Shown here one piece after another: positions 35,083 through 48,910 of a stretch of 64,000 bases of DNA. How positions within the stretch are numbered: the stretch's first letter is position 1; each line of letters begins with the position of its first letter. The notes below the pieces were generated by a model, which saw only the letters and a program-made list of their open reading frames with translations, did not search any database and was not told the origin of the DNA. A program made the position numbers and the translations under genes. The stretch covers positions 39,624,405-39,688,404 of the forward strand of contig OY759265.1 in assembly GCA_963662155.1 (NCBI GenBank). The letters run 5' to 3'. Source of the stretch: Lamellibrachia columna. Taxonomy: Eukaryota; Annelida; Polychaeta; Sabellida; Siboglinidae.

Positions 35083-36787
35083 AGCAACATCAGTGTGTAG
35101 GTCATTACTTAGGTCTTACCCCACCACTGTAACATCAGTGTGTAGGTCATTACATGGGTCTCATCCCACCACAGCGACATCAGTGTGTAGGTCATTACAT
35201 GGGTCTTACCCCACCACTGTAACATCAGTGTGTAGGTCATTACATGGGTCTCACCCCACCACAGCAACATCAGTGTGTAGGTCATTACATGGGTCTTACC
35301 CCACCACTGTAACATCACTGTGTAGGTCATTACATGGGTCTCACCCCACCACAGCAACATCAGTGTGTAGGTCATTACATGGCTCTTACCCCACCACAGC
35401 AACATCAGTGTGTAGGTCATTACATGGGTCTTACCCCACCACAACAACATCAGTGTGTAGGTCATTACTTGGGTCTTACCCCACCACTGCAACATCAGTG
35501 TATAGGTGATTACATGGGTCTCACCCCAGCACAGCAACATCAGTGGGTAGGTGATTACATGGGTCTTACCCCACCACAGCAACATCAGTGTGTAGGTCAT
35601 TACGTGGGTCTTACCCCACCACAGCAACATCAGTGTGTAGGTCATTACTTGGGTCTTACCCCACCACTGCAACATCAGTGTATAGGTGATTACATGGGTC
35701 TCACCCCAGCACAGCAACATCAGTGGGTAGGTGATTACATGGGTCTTACCCCACCACAGCAACATCAGTGTGTAGGTCATTACGTGGGTCTTACCCCACC
35801 ACAGCAACATCAGTGTGTAGGTCATTACGTGGGTCTTACCCCACCACAGCAACATCAGTGTGTAGGTCATTACAAGGGTCTCACCCCACCACAGCAACAT
35901 CAGTGTGTAGGTCATTACTTGGGTCTTACCCCACCACTGCAACATCAGTGTGTAGGTCATTACATGGGTCTCACCCCAGCACAGCAACATCAGTGACTAG
36001 GTGATTACACGGGTCTTACCCCACCAAAACAACATCAGTGTGTAGGTCATTACATGAGTCTTACCCCACCACAGCAACATCAGTGTGTATGTCATTACAT
36101 GGCTCTTACCCCACCACAACCACATCAGTGTGTAGGTCATTACATGAGTCTTACCCCACCACAACAACATCAGTGTGTATGTCATTACATGGGTCTTACC
36201 CCACCACAGCAACATCAGTGTGTAGGTCATTACATGAGTCTTACCCCACCACAACAACATCAGTGTGTATGTCATTACATGGCTCTTACCCCACCACAAC
36301 CACATCAGTGTGTAGGTCATTACATGAGTCTTACCCCACCACAACAACATCAGTGTGTATGTCATTACATGGGTCTTACCCCACCACAACAACGTCAGTG
36401 TGTAGGTCATTACATGGGTCTTACCTCACCACAGCAACATCAGTGTGTAGGTCATTACATGAGTCTTACCCCACCACAACCACATCAGTGTGTATGTCAT
36501 TACATGAGTCTTACCCCACCACAACAACATCAGTGTGTACGTCATTACATGGGTCTTACTTCACCACAGCAACATCAGTGTGTAGGTCATTACATGGGTC
36601 TTACCCCACCATAGCTACATCAGTGTGTAGGTCATTACATGGCTCTTACCCCACCACAAACACATCAGTGTGTATATCATTACATGGGTCTTACGCCACC
36701 ACAGCAACATCAGTGTGTAGGTCATTATATGGGTCTTACCCCACCACAACAACATCAGTGTGTATGTCATTACGTGGGTCCATATAA
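35083..36787. repeat. 45-bp minisatellite, about 38 units, with 180-bp higher-order repeats (right arm)
   Basis: The reverse complement of the left-arm unit. Four-unit blocks repeat as 180-bp higher-order units: 35461-35640 matches 35641-35820, and 36061-36240 matches 36241-36420. Only about 10 units remain in the left arm. Open frames in several phases (15-residue repeats) follow from the period being a multiple of three. Confidence 0.95.
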
Positions 36788-37043
36788 GCCATTACAAAGT
36801 GATAATAATGCTGTCCCACTCAGGTCACATTAAAGGGTCAGAGACAGTTACCAGAATCTCACATGACCACTGCCACATGGCAGATTTAATCACCTAATTT
36901 CTACTGGATCCACTACTAGCACACACATGTACACGAACGCATAACGGTCGCAGTTGTTTTTGGAAGAGCCACCAATTCCTGAGACTGAAGACATCTCTGG
37001 ATCTACAATTCGCGTCACACAGAGAATAGTGCACATGAATGAC

Positions 37044-38607
<1,564 letters not shown>

Positions 38608-39190
38608 TGAAGTAATCAATTATGTGACTTCAAGATCTGTGTCAGACCAGACGCCCTGTAGATACACGTTATAACTTGTGTCAAACGTTTTATTATCACG
38701 TACGTGCGTATTAACTATCACGTACCTACATGTTACAAACCTATTACATACTGTGTTAAAAATATATTTCATGACGCCATAATATCCCCCATGAGGCTTC
38801 GTAGTTTTGATATCACCACTGCCTCAACTTGACTATAAATTGAAAATGGATAGTTGCGGAGTGGTATACAGGATTGGTTGGTTGGCCAACGCCAATGTTA
38901 TTTACGACTTGTTACGTCATTGCTACAGTGTAACGTTACATAGTTTCAAACAAAAACTAACAATACAAACACTATCCACAATTGTATGCATTTGAAACTG
39001 AGAGATTTCTTGACAATTAGGAGAGAACCAAATTAAATAAAGATGTGCAGAATATGCGCATCAATAGTTAGTAAGTAGCAATGGTAAAATAGTGAGTGGC
39101 ACCATTTGTGGGGACTTTGGGTTTGGGACTGCCTCCCTGGCTATTCACTAGGTGAAACTGTGTTTTCCTTGGAATAACAGATTAGGACGA

Positions 39191-39793
<603 letters not shown>

Positions 39794-40719
39794 TGAAGCA
39801 CGACGGCGATACAGAAACACATTCTCAACAATGTGGTTACTAGGCGTTGTGGAACGGCGGCGACACGTCCACAAAGTACCATCGGCTGTGGGAGGAGAAG
39901 CTGCGGTTCCTGCTGGCGTTTTCGACATCCAACCTTGTCGAAAGACGCTTTAACTGTGGTTTCCCATCAATTATTTATTTTCTGATTTCCGCCATTTCCA
40001 GCAGGAAGACGATGAACTAAGACACCTTTCAAAAGGGGGCGATGAGATTAACATGGTTGATACTATTATCGACATTCCCGAGGGCGGATCTAGGATTTGA
40101 CAAACATTTGGCGCTGCTCCCCAGGCTAAGGGTTACGGATACCATGTTTCACTGTGCTTTAAATTATGCATTCTGGGGCAATCCACGCCCGTGAACCTAC
40201 GCCTGATTCTAACGATTGTCGTCAATTTATTTGTGGATCGTCCTGTCAGACATTTGACAATTTGGTTGTTAGTAGTCATACTGCTAGTATTTCAGCGAGG
40301 TAAACTAGACAATGGGTCTTTGTATTAAATCATCTGTCATTCGTTGTGAAGATATGCATGTTCTTTCACGTTTCTTTTAATAAAAATATTTCAGGCCCTC
40401 TATAGTTCATGTACCTTCCATTAGCATTGTGCTAGATGCACTAGCCACTACGCCACCACGGTATTGTTGAGTCGACGTAACACCCGAGAAATGCCACCGT
40501 TGTTTATGTGTTCAATTGTTTGTCCGTATGAGTAAGTGCGTTAATGAGCAAACCGGTATCACTGAACGATATTTTTATAACGTGCGCGCAGCGGGCCGCC
40601 GCATGTGAGGGAGTAAGCGAACCAGGTCAGGTGACCGTTCTTGTTGGGTCGCGGTCCCGCCTACAACACGGTAGGAGCAGTAGTGTCGACAGTGTCATTA
40701 GCGTACTACATTAGCTTCT
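39794..40719. other. Upstream flank of the right-arm signal-peptide exon
   Basis: The mirror of 2910-3857. It includes a GC-rich stretch (40575-40680) typical of a promoter region and ends at the exon start. No gene is seen. Confidence 0.5.
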
Positions 40720-40810
40720 ATGGCGGGACGTCTTGGACCTACGTGCCCTCGCAAGATGCTGGTCGTACTGGTGGCTTTACTGACTGTTCTGGTTGATCAC
40801 TGTACTTCAG
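40720..40810 (+). CDS. Signal-peptide exon 1 of a host gene (right-arm copy)
   Basis: The ATG at 40720 encodes the same 30 residues as the left-arm copy (MAGRLGPTCPRK, then MLVVLVALLTVLV, DHCTS) and ends in phase 1 at G|GTAGGT (40810/40811). A secreted or membrane product is implied. The next exon is not found before the LTR retrotransposon at 41394 and LINE at 45770. It may splice to distant exons such as 60064-60231 or be non-functional. Confidence 0.6.
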
Positions 40811-41089
40811 GTAGGTCGTAATAGCGAACACTAAATACCGAAAGTTGTCAACTGTTTCCGACACAATAGCTTGTTCTATGTGCCATTTTACTTCCTGTTT
40901 CTCTCATGCCCTTGAACGTCTATTGGTTCCTGTAGGTAACAATCATATACGGGTTCATTACTAAGGGACCGTTCACATTTGTGCTGCCTAGTTCAATAAC
41001 CCAATAAGTCCATTTTTTTAAATTTAGTTTTATTTGATCAACATGTGTTGCTACTATCTATCTGTGCTGCCACATACTAATATTAATGA

Positions 41090-41290
41090 TTGCATGCACC
41101 TAAGTCCTGTTATCCTCGTTTTACTGGGTGCCCTGAATGGCAAAATACACTGGGTGAACAACCTCTTAACCGACCCACCATGTTATGCAACTATGGAACT
41201 ATTTCTGAAGATGAAAGGAGAGCCATGTTTACAGACTTTTGGGTACTGGGTAGCTATAACCTGCAAAATGTTCATCTGTTTTTTTTATAT
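41090..41290 (+). pseudogene. Fragment of an unidentified mobile-element protein (right arm)
   Basis: The plus-strand frame contains CPEWQNTLGEQPL, then ISEDERRAMFTDFWVLGSYN. The pattern acidic-ERR-F-FW-LG-Y resembles a short module in uncharacterised transposon proteins. It is isolated and without splice context, and the identity is weak. It is mirrored at 2330-2560. Confidence 0.3.
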
Positions 41291-41393
41291 ACGAAGCACG
41301 TTAACCGTGGAATATACTGTTGAAATTTTGAATGCGTTTTTCTCCCTTATTACAAATATAGACTTAGGGGGTTGTTGAACTAGGCAGCACATT

Positions 41394-41604
41394 TGTCGAT
41401 AGTTACCTTGTGGTGTATTTCGGATACTAAGTCTCGATCCGCGTTTTCGGTTTCCCGTGTTTTGATACCGGAGACCCCGGGCGTTTTTATGTTGCTTGTA
41501 TCCGTGGCGTGGTGCAGCCATGTTGCGTTAATAACGTTTCTGTCAATTGCCACATCGGTAGTTATTGTCAATTGCGACAACGTGAATTATTGTCAATGGC
41601 GACA
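41394..41604 (+). repeat. 5' LTR
   Basis: 211 bp, TGTCG...CGACA ends. It contains repeated TGTCAATTGCGACA-type words near its 3' end and is followed by TAATAAATTGGCGACGAGG, the usual primer-binding region position. Confidence 0.8.
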
Positions 41605-41646
41605 TAATAAATTGGCGACGAGGATTGCAAGTACTCGCTAGCAGGC

Positions 41647-42300
41647 ATGGACCACGAAGGATTGCATGTGTTTGCAACCGAACCGGCAGAGACAGCGGCT
41701 CAACGTTGGGACCGATGGTTGAAACGTTTCGTAAACTTTACTGTGGCAAAAAGGATCACAGACGATGCACAAAAGTAAGCCATGCTTCTACACTACGCTG
41801 GGGAGGAAGTGTTCGACTTGGGTGAGTTATTAGGGATCGTCGATGAAACATCATTTGACGATACTAAACGTGTGCTGACAGAATATTTCGCACCACAACC
41901 AGGCGGCGCAACTTGCGGATGAAACGTTAGATAAATTCAACGCAAGTTTAAGACAAATTGCGAGAAACTGCAACTTTCACGACGTGGACAGGGAAGTTCG
42001 TTCCCAGATTATACAGAAATGTCAAAGCAGAACAGTGAGAGACAATGGACTGAGCGAACCAAGCATCAGCCTGGCCGATTTAATAAAGTACGGGCGTACT
42101 TTAGAGGTAATACACGCGCAGGCCAAGCGATGGTCGGCAATTGTGGCGTTGGGAAGAGCCGAAAATACACAAGGTATTTATCAAACAGCAGACACATTCA
42201 CGGCATGGTAATAGCCAAACGAGACCCAACAGAGGTAGAAATTTATGCAAAAATTCCAACACTCATAACCACAATTGCAGTGGTTGTGATGGGGCAATAG
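41647..42300 (+). pseudogene. gag fragment of the LTR retrotransposon
   Basis: The ATG at 41647 opens MDHEGLHVFATEPAETAAQR and WDRWLKRFVNFT, typical of a Gypsy-type gag N-terminus. Frameshifts and stops follow; later frames show SIIQKCQSRT-like text and SLADLIKYGRTLE. The zinc-knuckle region runs into the (GA)n tract at 42313-42369. Confidence 0.6.
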
Positions 42301-42309
42301 CCAATGCAC

Positions 42310-42312
<3 letters not shown>

Positions 42313-42369
<57 letters not shown>
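42313..42369. repeat. (GA)n microsatellite
   Basis: A pure GA tract inside the retrotransposon, the counterpart of the longer tract at 1613-1870. Confidence 0.95.
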
Positions 42370-42371
<2 letters not shown>

Positions 42372-42469
42372 AGTGCCCGGCGTGGGATAAGAAATGTTGT
42401 CGAGGCCATCGTGAAAACCACTTTTCGAGAGTTTGTCGAGCATCAAGGGAAACACATGTCGTACAAAAC

Positions 42470-44883
42470 GTGTCCCAGAACGTTCCTTCGGTACCACATG
42501 TATCGTACGATGAATACAACATGCATGTTATATACAACATACGACATGTATCATACTTCAATGAACCATGGCAGTCGTATCAAATGTGTACAGTGACATT
42601 AAACGGCATGCCAGTAATGATGAAGATTGACACATCCATCATCAGTTCGAGGCAGTTCGAACAAATTCGGCAAGGTAGTCAACAATTGCAGCTGACTACT
42701 GAGAATTTGCCCACGTTGAGAACTTATTCTGGACATATGATACAGCCAGCAGGGGGCGTGACAGTGGATGTGCGTCACCAGGAACTGTCATACACTCTGC
42801 CTTGTTTAGTGGTCTCTGGCAATGGGCCCAGTTTGCTCGGAAGGGACTGGTTAGAGCACATGAAGTTGGACTGGTCAGCAGTGCATCGAGTGGATGAGGT
42901 TGATTATGCTGTCATGCTGTCGGAGTTGTTCAAGGATGGTCTGGGAAAACTGAAGAAAGCCGAAGCAAAACTGTATGTCTACAGCGAAGCTATGCCACGT
43001 TGTTTCAAACCACGTACAGTTCCTCTAGCGTTGAGAGGCAAAGTTGACAAGGAACTTGAGCGATTGCAAGCTTAAGGCGTGATCATATCGTACCAGTGGG
43101 CGGCGCCTATCGTACCAGTTTTGAAAGCGAATGACGAAGTGCGCATCTGTGGTGATTATAAACGTACCGTGAACACAGCTGCAAAAACTGATCAGTTTCC
43201 GATTCCCAACATCGAAGACCTGTACTCAAAACTTGCAGGTGATGTGGTGTATTCCAAGCTGGACTTGAGTCATGCTTACCAGCAGGTGGAACTATGTCCA
43301 CGATCACTACACTGAAAGGCTTGTTTCAGTATACACGGCTGTGCTGTTGGGCATCGTCTGCACCCGGTATATTCCAATGCGTGATGGAATAACTCGTTCA
43401 AGGTATACTGATAGTGGCAGTTTACCTCGATGACATCTTAGTGTCTGGTCGCACATGGGAAAAAGCTCGAGCAAATCTCCTGGCCGTATTGAGTCGACTG
43501 CAAACAGCAGGTTTGCGGCTCAGAATAGAGAAATGCTCCTTCATGCAAGAATATTGTGTCTACCTGGGTCATCGATTGGATGCAGAAGGGATACACCCTA
43601 CTAACGAGAAACTATTCACGCTGCAAATTGCTCCAGAGCCGAAGTCAGTATCCGAGCTGCGAAGCTATTTGGGAATGGTGAAGTATTACCACAAGTTTCT
43701 CAAGAATCTCAGTGCAGTTCTAGCAGCACTGCACGAGCTGTTGCGAAAAGACACTCCATGGCACTGGGGGTCGGCACAGTCGCAAGCGTTCGAAGAGTCG
43801 AAAGCGTTATTGCAATCATCACAAGTGCTGGTTCATTATGACCCTTGACTACCACTGGTGGTTAAGCTGTGATGCATCGCAATATGGCATCGGAGCTGTG
43901 CTATCACATCAGATGCCAGACGGCTCGGACAAACCTGTCGCATTCGAGTCGCGAACACTCGCCTCAGCACAGAAGAATTATGCGCAGATTGAGCGAGAAG
44001 GACTTGCTATTATCTTTGGTGTCACAAAATTCCACAAATATATCTACGGCCGAGACTACAGACACACCACCGCCCGCTATTGGATCTGCTGAAGGAGGAC
44101 AAGATGATCTCACCTCTCGCGAGCGCACGAATCCAGCGATGGGCACTAACATTGTCAAACTACCAGTATCACCTGCGATACAAACCTGGTGTGCAGAGCA
44201 CTAACGCAGATGGTCTGAGCAGACTACCATTACCAACGAAGACAGCTTATGTTCCTGTGCCAGAGGAAGTAGTTCTGTCGTTGTCAATTGTCAATGACAC
44301 ACCAATCACAGCGACCAAAATAGCACAGTGGACAGCTCGAGATCCAGTGCTATCAAAAGTGGTGAACTTCGTTTTGCAGGGCTGGCCATCTGTTGTTGAC
44401 GAGGAGTTCACAGCGTACAGTAGAAGGAAGGATGAACTGTCAGTAGAGCAAGGATGCTTGCTGTGGGGATCTCGCTTTATCATCCCAAGACCAGGACGAG
44501 AGGAACTACTCAACGAACTTCATGAATGCCATCCAGTTATCGTGAGGATGAAGGCATTAGCACGCAGCTACCTGTGGTGGCCAGGACTTAACGAAGAGAT
44601 CGAACCCAAAGTGCGTAGCTGTGGTGTATATCAAGAAAACAGCAAGTTGCCAGCAAATGCAAACTTACACCCGTGCCAGTGGCCAGGCAAAGCGTGGCAC
44701 CGCGTGCATATCGACTACGCTGCTCCGTTCGAAGGGAAAATGATTCTAGTCATTATGGATGCTCATTCAAAATACATTGACGCGCATGTCATGACATCTT
44801 CGACTACCGCTATTACCATATTGCGGCTTCGTCAAACATTTGCGACACATGGCCTGTCATGCACCTTGGTGTCAGATAACTAA
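42470..44883 (+). pseudogene. pol of the LTR retrotransposon (protease, RT, RNase H, truncated integrase)
   Basis: In order: an aspartic-protease-like start (MMKIDTSIISS, where the expected Gly after Asp-Thr is missing), PSLLGRDWL, then TAA at 43073-43075. Reverse transcriptase has VRICGDYKRTVN, YSKLDLSHAYQQVEL and YLDDILVSG. RNase H has WLSCDASQYGIGAVL and IEREGLAIIFGV. The integrase zinc region (HECHPVIVRM, WWPGLNEEI) and first Asp (HRVHIDYAAPF) follow. The text ends at LVSDN, the second Asp, followed by a stop. There are several frameshifts. It is a dead Gypsy-type pol. Confidence 0.85.
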
Positions 44884-44974
44884 TATTGCAATTGTAGACG
44901 CTTGTGTTGATTGGACTAGTGTTGCAGTTACTGACATTTCACATTCTGAGTTTAAAAAAACTAGGCATGGATGA

Positions 44975-45171
44975 ATGTGGTGTATTTCGGATACTAAGTC
45001 TCGATCCGCGTTTTCAGTTACCCGTGTTTTGATACCGGAGACCCCGGGCGTTTTTATGTTGCTTGTATCCTTGGCGTGGTGCAGCCATGTTGCGTTAATA
45101 AAGTTTTTGTCAATTGCGACATCGTTTGTAATTGTCAATTGCGACAAAGTGAATTATTGTCAATGGCGATA
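44975..45171 (+). repeat. 3' LTR, partial
   Basis: It matches 41409-41600 with a few substitutions. Its first bases are missing, and it ends GGCGATATAA instead of GGCGACATAA. Confidence 0.8.
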
Positions 45172-45769
45172 TAATATACCTATTCGTACAGAGCGCCATG
45201 AGGTGAACTGTAAGAGAAATCCTATAGAAAAAGTATATACTGTTTTTTAATTGCGTAACCGTTCACAGCGCGGGGCTGTAATATATCGGTTTCGGCCAGT
45301 TATAGTTACTTCCTGTTATAGCTACACATTAAATGAACAATTAATTAGGCATTAAAACTAGTCCCGCTACTTCGCCACTGTGGACAACAGTAATCTCCAA
45401 AAAGTCTCACAACACTGTTAAACCACTGACATATAATCGTAAGTTACACACCATGACCGCAGGACTCTTCCAAGTGTAGTCTTAAGCGTGCACCGGTGCG
45501 ACTCATACCTGCGGAGTACTTTCTCACAGGATTCCATGCTGACACAACTTGTGAAGAATTATATACATACGTGTTAACAACTTTGAGTTTGAAATGCTCA
45601 TGTGAGCGATTACCAACCCAACACAACTCATATTCTTCCTTAAAGCTATGTGTTGACATTCCCAAACTTGCTTCATGACGCTGATCTCTGGCCTGCTGGA
45701 ACAAAGATTGGACGGTATTCCCACTTAGGAAACACACACTAACAGATTCAACCCACTTATAGACGTTCC
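45172..45769. other. No recognisable gene
   Basis: A 97-codon minus-strand frame (45737-45444) is open but without start context or similarity that I recognise. The rest is plain sequence between the retrotransposon and a LINE. Confidence 0.5.
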
Positions 45770-48270
45770 CCTCCGTATTGCTTCCTTTAACTCCAGAAGT
45801 ATACGGAACAGTGCTTTTGACGTGGTTGACATCTTGAACTCTTTAGATATACTTGCTGTGCAGGAACACTGGCTCTCTAAACATAGCCTTTCTTTCCTTA
45901 ATTATGTTCACTCTGACTTTTGATTACGGTGATGGTTTTAGTGGACGTCCTCATGGTGGACTCTGTTTTTATGGAGGCGTTCACTCGACCCCTTTATTGA
46001 ACCGTTGATTTATGTTGATGTTGATGAGAAGAGACTCCTGGGTCTAAAAATTACCTGCTCTAACGCCACTATTCTACTTCTTAATGTCTATCTACCATAT
46101 CAGACTGATGACAATGCTGATGAATATCTATAATTTTTTAGACAAAATCCAGGCCATAAGCGATTCATTTGAATCAACCAAAATATTCATCATTGGTGAT
46201 TTTAATGCGGATATTAAGAACTCCAGTCTTTTTTCTCCATTTCTCAATGCTATTATAAACGACTGTCACCTTATCGCAAGTGACACATTACTTCTCCCCT
46301 CTGATGCTTTTACATATGTTAGTGATGCGCACGGGTCAAAGAGTTGGCTCGACCACGTGCTCACCACCCACTCTAGTCACTCATCAATATCTGTTAGTTA
46401 GGAAGTTAAATATGATTGTGTCTCTTCCGACCACTTACCTCTATGCTTTTCTATATATGCCAAGTTATTACCTTCCTCTGAAGCCACCATACAGGAGCAA
46501 ATTCAAGCACCTCGTCCTGTGTGGAATGCTGCCTCCCCCCAGGATCTCCATAACTATCATACACAAACTGGTTTGCTTTTATCTGCTATTGATGTACCGC
46601 ATGAGGTTTTAAGATGTACTAGCCCTAATTTTAATGATGAAGCCCATCGCACTTTGCTAAGCAATCTTTACAATGATATTACAAAATCACTCAAAGACGC
46701 TGCCGAGGTAATCCCTACTAAGGCTAACAACACGTCTTCTAAGTATACTGTTCTTGGCTGGAACGACCTAGTCAGAGACTCCCATCAAGCTGCTAGAGAA
46801 TCATTTATCTTCTGGCGTTCTGCTGGGAGTTCTCGCCATGGTCCCTTGTATGATGTAATGAAAATTAGACGCGCTCATTTTAAACGCAACAAAAGACTAT
46901 GTGAAAAAAAATGCTGAAATTCTTAAAGCTGAAAGACTTGCTTCTAAACTATGTAATAATGACTTCGAAAACTTCTGGAAGGACGTAAAACATATGAATA
47001 ACGCCAGGTTGCCAAATCCTAGCAATGTTGGTGGTGCTTCTGGTGTCGAAAATGTAAAGAATATGTGGCTTCATCATTACCAGTCCCTACTTAACTCTAT
47101 ACCTGGCTCTCCAGTCAACATCAAGAAGATCAATAAATACTGTAGCAATGTACAGCTTAATGTTCATATGATTGTTAATGTTAAGGACATTTCAATATAT
47201 AATACATGCAATGCCTGTAGGCAAATCCCTGGGTTATGATAGTGTAAGTAACGAACATTTAAAATATGCGAATGAAAAACTTCATATTCTCATGTCACTT
47301 TTATATAGCAGCATGTTAATTCACGGTTTTTTACCGGATGCTATGATGATTACAACCATAGCCCCCATAATTAAAAATAAGGCGGGTGACATGTCTGATA
47401 ACAACAACTACCGACCCATTGCTCTAGCCACAATTGCTAGTAAATTATTTTAAACCTTGATATTATCCAGGGTTTCTACTTTTTGTATCTACATGTGTAA
47501 ACCAATTTGGATTTAAAAAGCATCACTCAACTGAAATGCTCATATTTTTATTAAAAGAACTCTTTCGGCACTACATAGCGAATGGCTTATCTATTTATGT
47601 TACTATGCTGGATGCCTCGAAGGCCTTTGACAAAGTCAATCATAGTAAGCTATTCACCAAACTAATTGACCGGGGATGGCCTTCTTTTATTGTTCGCATT
47701 CTTTATGACTGGTACGGAACCCAGAAATTCACTGTCAGATGGTGTTGTAGCTTCTCTGAATTTTTTTACCGTTTCAAACGGTGTTAAGCAGGGTGGAATC
47801 CTTTCTCCACGTTTACATCACCTAGTGTTGCTGGGTTGAGAAAACTCACCGATTGTTGTGCCGCGTACGGCAATATGTTTGATATAACATACAAAGCCAA
47901 CAAATCTTTCTGTATGTTTATTGATAACAAACCTAGGGACAAGAAAAATATTCATCCTGTTGTTATCAATAACTATACACAACCTTACACTAAGAAATGT
48001 AAATACCTTGACTATATTATAAACAATAATCTTACTGATGATGACGATATTGTCAGGCAGAAAAGATGTATATATGCTCAGGCAAATGCTTTAGCCAGAA
48101 AATTTTACTTATGCAACAATTCCATTAAAACAACTTTATTTAATTCATACTATGGTTCAATGTACACCTCAAGTCTGTTTTTACATTTCTTGGATGGAGT
48201 CTTAACTTCAATAAAAATACATTTAAAATACTCAGTTATACTATTCATTTATGGCATTTCTAAATAGTCA
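45770..48270 (+). pseudogene. LINE (APE endonuclease plus reverse transcriptase) with the catalytic box deleted
   Basis: An endonuclease begins near 45780 (NSLDILAVQEHWLS), with IFIIGDFNADIKN and SWLDHVLTTHS. The linker and RT follow: LGYDSVSNEHLKYA, NNNYRPIALATIASK, TMLDASKAFDKVNHSK and VKQGGILSPRL. At about 47820 the text jumps from SPRLHHLVLL to LRKLTDCCAAYGNMFDITY, so the stretch that should hold the YADD box is gone. The thumb continues (KKCKYLDYIINNNLTDDDDI). Stops and frameshifts occur throughout. Confidence 0.75.
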
Positions 48271-48353
48271 TACGATTTGTGGACATAAAAATACTCCTCC
48301 AGTTTTTAGGGCCTTGTAAGATGAATATTTATGTAGTCAGTCAACTCATAATA

Positions 48354-48584
48354 TCATATATATATTCTAGTATTTAAATGCAGGAAGGAAAACCCACAAG
48401 TATAATCATTATTATATTTAATGATTTCATTAATATCAGTATCAATGTAGTATTTGGCAACAGAACAGTTTCCTGCTGCTGAAAAGTTATAGTCTGGATC
48501 CAAATCCCTAGTAGCACTAGCATGACTTTCAAAACCAACTTCTTCACCTGCAAGTGTTAAGGTAAAACTGGATGAATGACTCAC
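48354..48584 (-). pseudogene. Small LINE 5' fragment
   Basis: The minus-strand frame ends in CGFSFLHLNTR, the typical entry into a LINE endonuclease domain, preceded by KYYIDTDINEII. The rest of the element is absent. An acceptor-like CTTGCAG stands at the start, so a host exon is a weaker alternative. Confidence 0.4.
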
Positions 48585-48910
48585 AAATCACTAGTAAATA
48601 TATACTTATATATAGTAATGGTACACATGTTATTATTATGTACATGATTGTTTTAAAACATATTAATGACATACATTATTAAGTAGGAACCTTCATGACA
48701 AAGTTGCATAATTATAATACAAGCTTGTGATGTAACCATAAGTCTACACTGTAACATAATAATAAAATAAAAAATTACGAACCTATGCAAATCCATTGAT
48801 GTACAGGCACAGGTTACATATCGTGAGTATGTTTTCAGCGTGACTGGCTTGTTTACCTAGAGTCTAGAGAAAATCCGGTGTTGGTAGCTGTAATCTATTC
48901 TCGGGTGCGT
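48585..48910. other. A+T-rich spacer, no gene seen
   Basis: Plain A+T-rich sequence between the LINE fragment and repeat A. Confidence 0.5.

Larger units (their letters stand above)
41394..45171 (+). mobile_element. Gypsy-like LTR retrotransposon, defective
   Basis: The 5' LTR 41394-41604 begins TGTCGATAG and ends GGCGACA. The partial 3' LTR (44975-45171) has lost its first 15 or so bases. Between lie broken gag and pol. The 5' LTR sits at the same position relative to flanking sequence (CTAGGCAGCAC) as the left-arm remnant, so insertion predates the arm duplication. Integrase is cut off right after its second Asp, and the rest up to the 3' LTR is deleted. Confidence 0.85.

Noticed and set aside
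35083..36787. Possible CRISPR-like regular array
   Set aside because: Units are contiguous with no unique spacers, and the DNA is eukaryotic; this is a minisatellite.
35027..36833. Proteins of up to about 290 residues made of 15-residue repeats
   Set aside because: The 45-bp period is divisible by three, so several frames on both strands are open by construction; no single frame stands out.
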